Below, in pieces: positions 25,038 through 36,789 of a stretch of DNA of 64,000 nucleotides (position 1 is the first letter of the stretch; each line of letters begins with the position of its first letter). The notes under the pieces are model-generated. The model saw only the letters and a program-made list of their open reading frames with translations, was not told the origin of the DNA and did not search any database. Origin of the DNA: Cyprinodon diabolis (lineage: Eukaryota > Chordata > Actinopteri > Cyprinodontiformes > Cyprinodontidae); contig JARPUW010000553.1 of NCBI GenBank assembly GCA_030533445.1, forward strand, positions 62,001 through 126,000. The letters run 5' to 3'. Made by a program: the position numbers and the translations under genes.

Positions 25038-26536
25038 CTAGAACCTTGAGCTGCTGAAGCTTTGAGCTTCTGGAAACTTGAGCTGCTGGAGCCTTGAGCT
25101 TCTGGAACCTCTAGCTGCTGGAACCTTGAGCTGCTGGAACCTTGAGCTGTTGGAACCTTGAGCTGCTGGAACCTTGAGCTGCTGGTGCTTCTGGAACCTT
25201 GAGCTGCTGGAACCTTGAGCTGCTGGTGCTTCTTGAACCTTGAGCTGCTGGAACCTTGAGCTCCTGGAACCTTGAGCTGCTGGTGCTTCTGGAACCTTGA
25301 GCTGCTGGAACCTTGAGCTGCTGGAACCTTGAGCTGCTGGTGCTTCTGGAACCTTGAGCATCTGGAGCCTTGAGCTTCTGGAACCTTGAGCTGCTGGAGC
25401 CTTGAGCTGCTGGTGCTTCTGGAACCTTGAGCTGCTGGAGCCTTTAGCTGCTGGAACCTTGAGCTGCTGGAACCTTGAGCTGCTGGAACCTTGAGCTGCT
25501 GGTGCTTCTGGAACCTTGAGCTGCTGAAACCTTGAGCTGCTGGTGCTTCTGGAACCTTGAGCTGCTGGAACCTTGAGCTGCTGGTGATTCTGGAACCTTG
25601 AGCTGCTGGAACCTTGAGCTGCTGGTGCTTCTGGAACCTTGAGCTTCTGGAACCTTGAGCTGCTGGAACCTTGAGCTTCTGGAGCCTTGAGCTGCTGGAA
25701 CCTTGAAGTGCTGGAGCCTTGAGCTGCTGGAACCTTGAGCTGCTGGAACCTTGAGCTGCTGGAGCTTTGAGCTGCTGGTGCTTCTGGAACCTTGAGCTTC
25801 TGGAACCTTGAGCTTCTGGAACCTTGAGCTGCTGGAGCCTTGAGCTTCTGGAGCCTTGAGCCTCTGGAACCTTGAGCTGCTGGACCCTTGAGCTGCTGGT
25901 GCTTCTGGAACCTTGAGCTGCTGGAACCTTGAGCTGCTGGTGCTTCTGGAACCTTGAGCTGCTGGAACCTTGAGCTGCTGGAACCTTGAGCTGCTGGTGC
26001 TTCTGGAACCTTGAGCTGCTGGAACCTTGAGCTGCTGGAACCTTGTGCTGCTGGTGCTTCTGGAACCTTTTGCATCTGGAGCCTTGAGCTTCTGGAACCT
26101 TGAGCTGCTGGAGCCTTGAGCTGCTGGAACGTTGAGCTGCTGGAACCTTGGGCTTCTGGAACCTTGAGCTGCTGGAACCTTGAGCTGCTGGTGCTTCTGG
26201 AACCTTGAGCTGTTGGAACCTTGAGCTGCTGGTGCTTCTGGAACCTTGAGCTGCTGGAACCTTGAGCTGCTGGTGCTTCTGGAACCTTGAGCTGCTGGAA
26301 CCTTGAGCTGCTGGTGCTTCTGGAACCTTGAGCTTCTTGATCCTTGAGCTGCTGGAACCTTGAGCTTCTGGAGCCTTGAGCTGCTGGAACTTTGAAGTGC
26401 TGGAGCCTTGAGCTGCTGGAACCTTGAGCTGCTGGAACCTTGAGCTGCTGGAGCTTTGAGCTGCTGGTGCTTCTGGAACCTTGAGCTTCTGGAACCTTGA
26501 GCTTCTGGAACCTTGAGCTGCTGGAGCCTTGAGATT
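25038..26536. repeat. 1.5-kb ladder rung (1,499 bp)
   Basis: Bounded by GATTCTAGAACC at 25,038 and 26,537, with GGTGATTCTGG at 25,586, 1,540 bp after the one in the previous rung. It carries the same marker order. The left edge of the 13.37-kb duplication falls inside it, near 25,890. Confidence 0.8.
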
Positions 26537-27987
26537 CTAGAACCTTGAGCTGCTGAAGCTTTGAGCTTCTGGAAACTTGAGCTGCTGGAGCCTTGAGCTT
26601 CTGGAACCTCTAGCTGCTGGAACCTTGAGCTGCTGGAACCTTGAGCTGTTGGAACCTTGAGCTGCTGGAACCTTGAGCTGCTGGTGCTTCTGGAACCTTG
26701 AGCTGCTGGAACCTTGAGCTGCTGGTGCTTCTTGAACCTTGAGCTGCTGGAACCTTGAGCTCCTGGAACCTTGAGCTGCTGGTGCTTCTGGAACCTTGAG
26801 CTGCTGGAACCTTGAGCTGCTGGAACCTTGAGCTGCTGGTGCTTCTGGAACCTTGAGCATCTGGAGCCTTGAGCTTCTGGAACCTTGAGCTGCTGGAGCC
26901 TTGAGCTGCTGGTGCTTCTGGAACCTTGAGCTGCTGGAGCCTTTAGCTGCTGGAACCTTGAGCTGCTGGAACCTTGAGCTGCTGGAACCTTGAGCTGCTG
27001 GTGCTTCTGGAACCTTGAGCTGCTGAAACCTTGAGCTGCTGGTGCTTCTGGAACCTTGAGCTGCTGGAACCTTGAGCTGCTGGTGATTCTGGAACCTTGA
27101 GCTGCTGGAACCTTGAGCTGCTGGTGCTTCTGGAACCTTGAGCTTCTGGAACCTTGAGCTGCTGGAACCTTGAGCTTCTGGAGCCTTGAGCTGCTGGAAC
27201 CTTGAAGTGCTGGAGCCTTGAGCTGCTGGAACCTTGAGCTGCTGGAACCTTGAGCTGCTGGAGCTTTGAGCTGCTGGTGCTTCTGGAACCTTGAGCTTCT
27301 GGAACCTTGAGCTGCTGGAGCCTTGAGCTTCTGGAGCCTTGAGCCTCTGGAACCTTGAGCTGCTGGACCCTTGAGCTGCTGGTGCTTCTGGAACCTTGAG
27401 CTGCTGGAACCTTGAGCTGCTGGTGCTTCTGGAACCTTGAGCTGCCGGAACCTTGAGCTGCTGGAACCTTGTGCTGCTGGTGCTTCTGGAACCTTTAGCA
27501 TCTGGAGCCTTGAGCTTCTGGAACCTTGAGCTGCTGGAGCCTTGAGCTGCTGGAACGTTGAGCTGCTGGAACCTTGGGCTTCTGGAACCTTGAGCTGCTG
27601 GTGCTTCTGGAACCTTGAGCTGCTGGAACCTTGAGCTGCTGGTGCTTCTGGAACCTTGAGCTGTTGGAACCTTGAGCTGCTGGTGCTTCTGGAACCTTGA
27701 GCTGCTGGAACCTTGAGCTGCTGGTGCTTCTGGAACCTTGAGCTGCTGGAACCTTGAGCTGCTGGTGCTTCTGGAACCTTGAGCTTCTTGAACCTTGAGC
27801 TGCTGGAACCTTGAGCTTCTGGAGCCTTGAGCTGCTGGAACCTTGAAGTGCTGGAGCCTTGAGCTGCTGGAACCTTGAGCTGCTGGAACCTTGAGCTGCT
27901 GGAGCTTTGAGCTGCTGGTGCTTCTGGAACCTTGAGCTTCTGGAACCTTGAGCTTCTGGAACCTTGAGCTGCTGGAGCCTTGAGATT
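26537..27987. repeat. 1.5-kb ladder rung (1,451 bp)
   Basis: Bounded by GATTCTAGAACC at 26,537 and 27,988, with GGTGATTCTGG at 27,085, 1,499 bp after the previous one. It is copied almost unchanged at 39,919-41,369 (offset 13,382) as part of the 13.37-kb duplication. A CCGGAACC variant near 27,445 introduces one of the rare CpG sites. Confidence 0.8.
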
Positions 27988-30900
27988 CTAGAACCTTGAG
28001 CTGCTGAAGCCTTGAGCTTCTGGAAACTTGAGCTGCTGGAGCCTTGAGCTTCTGGAACCTCTAGCTGCTGGAACCTTGAGCTGCTGGAACCTTGAGCTGT
28101 TGGAACCTTGAGCTGCTGGAACCTTGAGCTGCTGGTGCTTCTGGAACCTTGAGCTGCTGGAACCTTGAGCTGCTGGTGCTTCTGGAACCTTGAGCTGCTG
28201 GAACCTTGAGCTCCTGGAACCTTGAGCTGCTGGAGCTTCTGGAACCTTGAGCTGCTGGAACCTTGAGCTGCTGGAACCTTGAGCTGCTGGTGCTTCTGGA
28301 ACCTTGAGCTTCTGGAGCCTTGAGCTTCTGGAACCTTGAGCTGCTGGAGCCTTGAGCTGCTGGTGCTTCTGGAACCTTGAGCTGCTGGAGCCTTTAGCTG
28401 CTGGAACCTTGAGCTGCTGGAACCTTGAGCTGCTGGAACCTTGAGCTGCTGGTGCTTCTGGAACCTTGAGCTGCTGAAACCTTGAGCTGCTGGTGCTTCT
28501 GGAACCTTGAGCTGCTGGAACCTTGAGCTGCTGGTGATTCTGGAACCTTGAGCTGCTGGAACCTTGAGCTGCTGGTGCTTCTGGAACCTTGAGCTGCTGG
28601 AACCTTGAGCTTCTGGAGCCTTGAGCTGCTGGAACCTTGAAGTGCTGGAGCCTTGAGCTGCTGGAACCTTGAGCTGCTGGAGCTTTGAGCTGCTGGTGCT
28701 TCTGGAACCTTGAGCTTCTGGAACCTTGAGCTTCTGGAACCTTGAGCTGCTGGAGCCTTGAGCTTCTGGAGCCTTGAGCTGCTGAAGCCTTGAGCTGCTG
28801 GAATCTTGAGCTGCTGGTGCTTCTGGAACCTTGAGCTGCTGGAACCTTGAGCTGCTGGTGCTTCTGGAACCTTGAGCTGCTGGAACCTTGAGCTTCTGGT
28901 GCTTCTGGAACCTTGAGCTGCTGGAACCTTGAGCTGCTGGTGCTTCTGGAACCTTGAGCATCTGGAGCCTTGAGCCTCTGGAACCTTGAGCTGCTGGAGC
29001 CTTGAGCTGCTGGTGCTTCTGGAACCTTGAGCTGCTGGAGCCTTGAGCTCCTGGAACATTGAGCTGCTGGAACCTTGAGCTGCTGGAACCTTGAGCTTCT
29101 GGAACCTTGAGCTGCTGGTGCTTCTGGAACCTTGAGCTGCTGGAACCTTGAGCTGCTGGTGCTTCTGGAACCTTGAGCTGCTGGAACCTTGAGCTGCTGG
29201 TGCTTCTGGAACCTTGAGCTGCTGGAACCTTGAGCTGCTGGTGCTTCTGGAAACTTGAGCTTCTGGAGCCTTGAGCTGCTGGAACCTTGAGCTGCTGGTG
29301 CTTCTGGAACCTTGAGCTTCTGGAGCCTTGAGCCTCTGGAACCTTGAGCTGCTGGAGCCTTGAGCTGCTGGTGCTTCTGGAACCTTGAGCTGCTGGAACC
29401 TTGAGCTGCTGGTGCTTCTGGAACCTTGAGCTGCTGGAACCTTGAGCTGCTGGAACCTTGAGCTGCTGGTGCTTCTGGAACCTTGAGCATCCGGAGCATT
29501 GAGCTTCTGGAACCTAGAGCTGCTGGAGCCTTGAGCTGCTGGTGCTTCTGGAACCTTGAGCTGCTGGAGCCTTGAGCTGCTGGAACCTTGAGCTGCTGGA
29601 ACCTTGAGCTTCTGGAACCTTAAGCTGCTGGTGCTTCTGGAACCTTGAGCTGCTGGAACCTTGAGCTGCTGGTGCTTCTGGAACCTTGAGCTGCTGGAAC
29701 CTTGAGCTGCTGGTGCTTCTGGAACCTTGAGCTTCTGGAACCTTGAGCTGCTGGAGCCTTGAGCTGCTGGTGCTTCTGGAACCTTGAGCTTCTGGAACAT
29801 TGAGCTTCTGGAACCTTGAGCTGCTGGAGCCTTGAGATTCTGGAACCTTGAGCTGCTGAAGCCTTGAGCTTCTGGAAACTTGAGCTGCTGGAGCCTTGAG
29901 CTTCTGGAACCTCTAGCTGCTGGAACCTTGAGATGCTGGAACCTTGAGCTGTTGGAACCTTGAGCTGCTGGAACCTTGAGCTGCTGGTGCTTCTGGAACC
30001 TTGAGCTGCTGGAACCTTGAGCTGCTGGTGCTTCTGGAACCTTGAGCTGCTGGTGCTTCTGGAACCTTGAGCTGCTGGAACCTTGAGCTGCTGGTGCTTC
30101 TGGAACCTTGAGCTGCTGAAGCCTTGAGCTTCTGGAAACTTGAGCTGCTGGAGTCTTGAGCTTCTGGAACCTCTAGCTGCTGGAACCTTGAGCTGCTGGA
30201 ACCTTGAGCTGTTGGAACCTTGAGCTGCTGGAACCTTGAGCTGCTGGTGCTTCTGGAACCTTGAGCTGCTGGAACCTTGAGCTGCTGGTGCTTCTGGAAC
30301 CTTGAGCTGCTGGACCCTTGAGCTGCTGGTGCTTCTGGAACCTTGAGCTGCTGGAACCTTGAGCTGCTGGTGCTTCTGGAACCTTGAGCATCTGGAGCCT
30401 TGAGCTTCTGGAACCTTGAACTGCTGGAGCCTTGAGCTGCTGGTGCTTCTGGAACCTTGAGCTGCTGGAGCCTTGTGCTGCTGGAACCTTGAGCTGCTGG
30501 AACCTTGAGCTGCTGGTGCTTCTGAAACCTTGAGCTGCTGGAACCTTGAGCTGCTGGAACCTTGAGCTGCTGGTGCTTCTGGAACCTTGAGCTGCTGGAA
30601 CCTTGAGCTGCTGGTGCTTCTGGAACCTTGAGCTGCTGGAACCTTGAGCTGCTGGTGCTTCTGGAACCTTGAGCTTCTGGAACCTTGAGCTGCTGGAACC
30701 TTGAGCTTCTGGAGCCTTGAGCTGCTGGAACCTTGAAGTGCTGGAGCCTTTTAACTGCTGGAACCTTGAGCTGCTGGAACCTTGAGCTGCTGGAACCTTG
30801 AGCTGCTGGAGCGTTGAGCTGCTGGTGCTTCTGGAACCTTGAGCTTCTGGAACTTTGAGCTTCTGGAACCTTGAGCTGCTGGAGCCTTGAGCTTCTGGAA

Positions 30901-30999
30901 CCTTGAGCTGCTGAAGCCTTGAGCTGCTGGAACCTTGAGCTGCTGGTGCTTCTGGAACCTTGAGCTGCTGGAACCTTGAGCTGCTGGTGCTTCTGGAAC

Positions 31000-32460
31000 C
31001 TTGAGCTGCTGGAACCTTGAGCTTCTGGTGCTTCTGGAACCTTGAGCTTCTGGAACCTTGAGCTGCTGGTGCTTCTGGAACCTTGAGCTTCTGGAGCCTT
31101 GAGCCTCTGGAACCTTGAGCTGCTGGAGCCTTGAGCTGCTGGTGCTTCTGGAACCTTGAGCTGCTGGAACCTTGAGCTGCTGGTGCTTCTGGAACCTTGA
31201 GCTGCTGGAACCTTGAGCTGCTGGTGCTTCTGGAACCTTGAGCATCGGGAGCCTTGAGCTTCTGGAACCTTGAGCTGCTGGAGCCTTGAGCTGCTGGTGC
31301 TTCTGGAACCTTGAGCTGCTGGAGCCTTGAGCTCCTGGAACATTGAGCTGCTGGAACCTTGAGCTGCTGGAACCTTGAGCTTCTGGAACCTTGAGCTGCT
31401 GGTGCTTCTGGAACCTTGAGCTGCTGGAACCTTGAGCTGCTGGTGCTTCTGGAAACTTGAGCTTCTGGAGCCTTGAGCTGCTGGAACCTTGAGCTGCTGG
31501 TGCTTCTGGAACCTTGAGCATCTGGAGCCTTGAGCCTCTGGAACCTTGAGCTGCTGGAGCCTTGAGCTGCTGGTGCTTCTGGAACCTTGAGCTGCTGGAA
31601 CCTTGAGCTGCTGGTGCTTCTGGAACCTTGAGCTGCTGGAACCTTGAGCTGCTGGAACCTTGAGCTGCTGGTGCTTCTGGAACCTTGAGCATCTGGAGCC
31701 TTGAGCTTCTGGAACCTTGAGCTGCTGGATCCTTGAGCTGCTGGTGCTTCTGGAGCCTTGAGCTGCTGGAACCTTGAAGTGCTGGAGCCTTGAGCTGCTG
31801 GAACCTTGAGCTGCTGGAACCTTGAGCTGCTGGAACCTTGAGCTGCTGGAGCTTTGAGCTGCTGGTGCTTCTGGAACCTTGAGCTTCTGGAACCTTGAGC
31901 TGCTGGAACCTTGAGCTGCTGGAACCTTGAGCTTCTGGTGCTTCTGGAACCTTGAGCTTCTGGAACCTTGAGCTGCTGGTGCTTCTGGAACCTTGAGCAT
32001 CTGGAGCCTTGAGCCTCTGGAACCTTGAGCTGCTGGAGCCTTGAGCTGCTGGTGCTTCTGGAACCTTGAGCTGCTGGAACCTTGAGCTGCTGGTGCTTCT
32101 GGAACCTTGAGCTGCTGGAACCTTGAGCTGCTGGTGCTTCTGGAACCTTGAGCATCGGGAGCCTTGAGCTTCTGGAACCTTGAGCTGCTGGAGCCTTGAG
32201 CTGCTGGTGCTTCTGGAACCTTGAGCTGCTGGAGCCTTGAGCTCCTGGAACATTGAGCTGCTGGAACCTTGAGCTGCTGGAACCTTGAGCTTCTGGAACC
32301 TTGAGCTGCTGGTGCTTCTGGAACCTTGAGCTGCTGGAACCTTGAGCTGCTGGTGCTTCTGGAAACTTGAGCTTCTGGAGCCTTGAGCTGCTGGAACCTT
32401 GAGCTGCTGGTGCTTCTGGAACCTTGAGCATCTGGAGCCTTGAGCCTCTGGAACCTTGAG
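31000..32460. repeat. 910-bp-spaced internal duplication in copy A (left pair)
   Basis: The CATCGGGAGCC variant recurs at 31,241 and 32,151 (910 bp), within matching segments at about 31,000-31,550 and 31,910-32,460. The copies differ at one base near 31,090 and 32,000 (GAGCTTCTGG against GAGCATCTGG). The second repeat stops near 32,460, where sequence of the 1.5-kb ladder type takes over (GGTGATTCTGG at 32,567). Confidence 0.75.
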
Positions 32461-35400
32461 CTGCTGGAACCTTGAGCTGCTGGTGCTTCTGGAACCTTGA
32501 GCTGCTGAAACCTTGAGCTGCTGGTGCTTCTGGAACCTTGAGCTGCTGGAACCTTGAGCTGCTGGTGATTCTGGAACCTTGAGCTGCTGGAACCTTGAGC
32601 TGCTGGTGCTTCTGGAACCTTGAGCTTCTGGAACCTTGAGCTGCTGGAACCTTGAGCTTCTGGAGCCTTGAGCTGCTGGAACCTTGAAGTGCTGGAGCCT
32701 TGAGCTGCTGGAACCTTGAGCTGCTGGAACCTTGAGCTGCTGGAGCTTTGAGCTGCTGGTGCTTCTGGAACCTTGAGCTTCTGGAACCTTGAGCTTCTGG
32801 AACCTTGAGCTGCTGGAGCCTTGAGCTTCTGGAGCCTTGAGCCTCTGGAACCTTGAGCTGCTGGACCCTTGAGCTGCTGGTGCTTCTGGAACCTTGAGCT
32901 GCTGGAACCTTGAGCTGCTGGTGCTTCTGGAACCTTGAGCTGCCGGAACCTTGAGCTGCTGGAACCTTGTGCTGCTGGTGCTTCTGGAACCTTTTGCATC
33001 TGGAGCCTTGAGCTTCTGGAACCTTGAGCTGCTGGAGCCTTGAGCTGCTGGAACGTTGAGCTGCTGGAACCTTGGGCTTCTGGAACCTTGAGCTGCTGGT
33101 GCTTCTGGAACCTTGAGCTGCTGGAACCTTGAGCTGCTGGTGCTTCTGGAACCTTGAGCTGTTGGAACCTTGAGCTGCTGGTGCTTCTGGAACCTTGAGC
33201 TGCTGGAACCTTGAGCTGCTGGTGCTTCTGGAACCTTGAGCTGCTGGAACCTTGAGCTGCTGGTGCTTCTGGAACCTTGAGCTTCTTGAACCTTGAGCTG
33301 CTGGAACCTTGAGCTTCTGGAGCCTTGAGCTGCTGGAACCTTGAAGTGCTGGAGCCTTGAGCTGCTGGAACCTTGAGCTGCTGGAACCTTGAGCTGCTGG
33401 AGCTTTGAGCTGCTGGTGCTTCTGGAACCTTGAGCTTCTGGAACCTTGAGCTTCTGGAACCTTGAGCTGCTGGAGCCTTGAGATTCTAGAACCTTGAGCT
33501 GCTGAAGCCTTGAGCTTCTGGAAACTTGAGCTGCTGGAGCCTTGAGCTTCTGGAACCTCTAGCTGCTGGAACCTTGAGCTGCTGGAACCTTGAGCTGTTG
33601 GAACCTTGAGCTGCTGGAACCTTGAGCTGCTGGTGCTTCTGGAACCTTGAGCTGCTGGAACCTTGAGCTGCTGGTGCTTCTGGAACCTTGAGCTGCTGGA
33701 ACCTTGAGCTCCTGGAACCTTGAGCTGCTGGTGCTTCTGGAACCTTGAGCTGCTGGAACCTTGAGCTGCTGGAACCTTGAGCTGCTGGTGCTTCTGGAAC
33801 CTTGAGCTTCTGGAGCCTTGAGCTTCTGGAACCTTGAGCTGCTGGAGCCTTGAGCTGCTGGTGCTTCTGGAACCTTGAGCTGCTGGAGCCTTTAGCTGCT
33901 GGAACCTTGAGCTGCTGGAACCTTGAGCTGCTGGAACCTTGAGCTGCTGGTGCTTCTGGAACCTTGAGCTGCTGAAACCTTGAGCTGCTGGTGCTTCTGG
34001 AACCTTGAGCTGCTGGAACCTTGAGCTGCTGGTGATTCTGGAACCTTGAGCTGCTGGAACCTTGAGCTGCTGGTGCTTCTGGAACCTTGAGCTGCTGGAA
34101 CCTTGAGCTTCTGGAGCCTTGAGCTGCTGGAACCTTGAAGTGCTGGAGCCTTGAGCTGCTGGAACCTTGAGCTGCTGGAGCTTTGAGCTGCTGGTGCTTC
34201 TGGAACCTTGAGCTTCTGGAACCTTGAGCTTCTGGAACCTTGAGCTGCTGGAGCCTTGAGCTTCTGGAGCCTTGAGCTGCTGAAGCCTTGAGCTGCTGGA
34301 ATCTTGAGCTGCTGGTGCTTCTGGAACCTTGAGCTGCTGGAACCTTGAGCTGCTGGTGCTTCTGGAACCTTGAGCTGCTGGAACCTTGAGCTTCTGGTGC
34401 TTCTGGAACCTTGAGCTGCTGGAACCTTGAGCTGCTGGTGCTTCTGGAACCTTGAGCATCTGGAGCCTTGAGCCTCTGGAACCTTGAGCTGCTGGAGCCT
34501 TGAGCTGCTGGTGCTTCTGGAACCTTGAGCTGCTGGAACCTTGAGCTGCTGGTGCTTCTGGAACCTTGAGCTGCTGGAACCTTGAGCTGCTGGTGCTTCT
34601 GGAACCTTGAGCATCGGGAGCCTTGAGCTTCTGGAACCTTGAGCTGCTGGAGCCTTGAGCTGCTGGTGCTTCTGGAACCTTGAGCTGCTGGAGCCTTGAG
34701 CTCCTGGAACATTGAGCTGCTGGAACCTTGAGCTGCTGGAACCTTGAGCTTCTGGAACCTTGAGCTGCTGGTGCTTCTGGAACCTTGAGCTGCTGGAACC
34801 TTGAGCTGCTGGTGCTTCTGGAACCTTGAGCTGCTGGAACCTTGAGCTGCTGGTGCTTCTGGAACCTTGAGCTGCTGGAACCTTGAGCTGCTGGTGCTTC
34901 TGGAAACTTGAGCTTCTGGAGCCTTGAGCTGCTGGAACCTTGAGCTGCTGGTGCTTCTGGAACCTTGAGCTTCTGGAGCCTTGAGCCTCTGGAACCTTGA
35001 GCTGCTGGAGCCTTGAGCTGCTGGTGCTTCTGGAACCTTGAGCTGCTGGAACCTTGAGCTGCTGGTGCTTCTGGAACCTTGAGCTGCTGGAACCTTGAGC
35101 TGCTGGAACCTTGAGCTGCTGGTGCTTCTGGAACCTTAAGCATCCGGAGCATTGAGCTTCTGGAACCTAGAGCTGCTGGAGCCTTGAGCTGCTGGTGCTT
35201 CTGGAACCTTGAGCTGCTGGAGCCTTGAGCTGCTGGAACCTTGAGCTGCTGGAACCTTGAGCTTCTGGAACCTTAAGCTGCTGGTGCTTCTGGAACCTTG
35301 AGCTGCTGGAACCTTGAGCTGCTGGTGCTTCTGGAACCTTGAGCTGCTGGAACCTTGAGCTGCTGGTGCTTCTGGAACCTTGAGCTTCTGGAACCTTGAG

Positions 35401-35565
35401 CTGCTGGAGCCTTGAGCTGCTGGTGCTTCTGGAACCTTGAGCTTCTGGAACATTGAGCTTCTGGAACCTTGAGCTGCTGGAGCCTTGAGATTCTGGAACC
35501 TTGAGCTGCTGAAGCCTTGAGCTTCTGGAAACTTGAGCTGCTGGAGCCTTGAGCTTCTGGAACCT

Positions 35566-35960
35566 CTAGCTGCTGGAACCTTGAGATGCTGGAACCTTGA
35601 GCTGTTGGAACCTTGAGCTGCTGGAACCTTGAGCTGCTGGTGCTTCTGGAACCTTGAGCTGCTGGAACCTTGAGCTGCTGGTGCTTCTGGAACCTTGAGC
35701 TGCTGAAGCCTTGAGCTTCTGGAAACTTGAGCTGCTGGAGTCTTGAGCTTCTGGAACCTCTAGCTGCTGGAACCTTGAGCTGCTGGAACCTTGAGCTGTT
35801 GGAACCTTGAGCTGCTGGAACCTTGAGCTGCTGGTGCTTCTGGAACCTTGAGCTGCTGGAACCTTGAGCTGCTGGTGCTTCTGGAACCTTGAGCTGCTGA
35901 AGCCTTGAGCTTCTGGAAACTTGAGCTGCTGGAGTCTTGAGCTTCTGGAACCTCTAGCTG
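35566..35960. repeat. 194-bp tandem triplet, copy A only
   Basis: The CCTCTAGCTG variant occurs at 35,566, 35,760 and 35,954, two periods of 194 bp. At the corresponding place in copy B, and at the two related loci, only two such variants are seen and they are 260 bp apart (48,932 and 49,192; also 29,913 and 30,173, and 43,279 and 43,539). The net difference (388 minus 260) is 128 bp. It accounts exactly for the drop in A/B spacing from 13,366 to 13,238. Confidence 0.85.
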
Positions 35961-36789
35961 CTGGAACCTTGAGCTGCTGGAACCTTGAGCTGTTGGAACC
36001 TTGAGCTGCTGGAACCTTGAGCTGCTGGTGCTTCTGGAACCTTGAGCTGCTGGAACCTTGAGCTGCTGGTGCTTCTGGAACCTTGAGCTGCTGGACCCTT
36101 GAGCTGCTGGTGCTTCTGGAACCTTGAGCTGCTGGAACCTTGAGCTGCTGGTGCTTCTGGAACCTTGAGCATCTGGAGCCTTGAGCTTCTGGAACCTTGA
36201 ACTGCTGGAGCCTTGAGCTGCTGGTGCTTCTGGAACCTTGAGCTGCTGGAGCCTTGTGCTGCTGGAACCTTGAGCTGCTGGAACCTTGAGCTGCTGGTGC
36301 TTCTGAAACCTTGAGCTGCTGGAACCTTGAGCTGCTGGAACCTTGAGCTGCTGGTGCTTCTGGAACCTTGAGCTGCTGGAACCTTGAGCTGCTGGTGCTT
36401 CTGGAACCTTGAGCTGCTGGAACCTTGAGCTGCTGGTGCTTCTGGAACCTTGAGCTTCTGGAACCTTGAGCTGCTGGAACCTTGAGCTTCTGGAGCCTTG
36501 AGCTGCTGGAACCTTGAAGTGCTGGAGCCTTTTAACTGCTGGAACCTTGAGCTGCTGGAACCTTGAGCTGCTGGAACCTTGAGCTGCTGGAGCGTTGAGC
36601 TGCTGGTGCTTCTGGAACCTTGAGCTTCTGGAACTTTGAGCTTCTGGAACCTTGAGCTGCTGGAGCCTTGAGCTTCTGGAACCTTGAGCTGCTGAAGCCT
36701 TGAGCTGCTGGAACCTTGAGCTGCTGGTGCTTCTGGAACCTTGAGCTGCTGGAACCTTGAGCTGCTGGTGCTTCTGGAACCTTGAGCTG

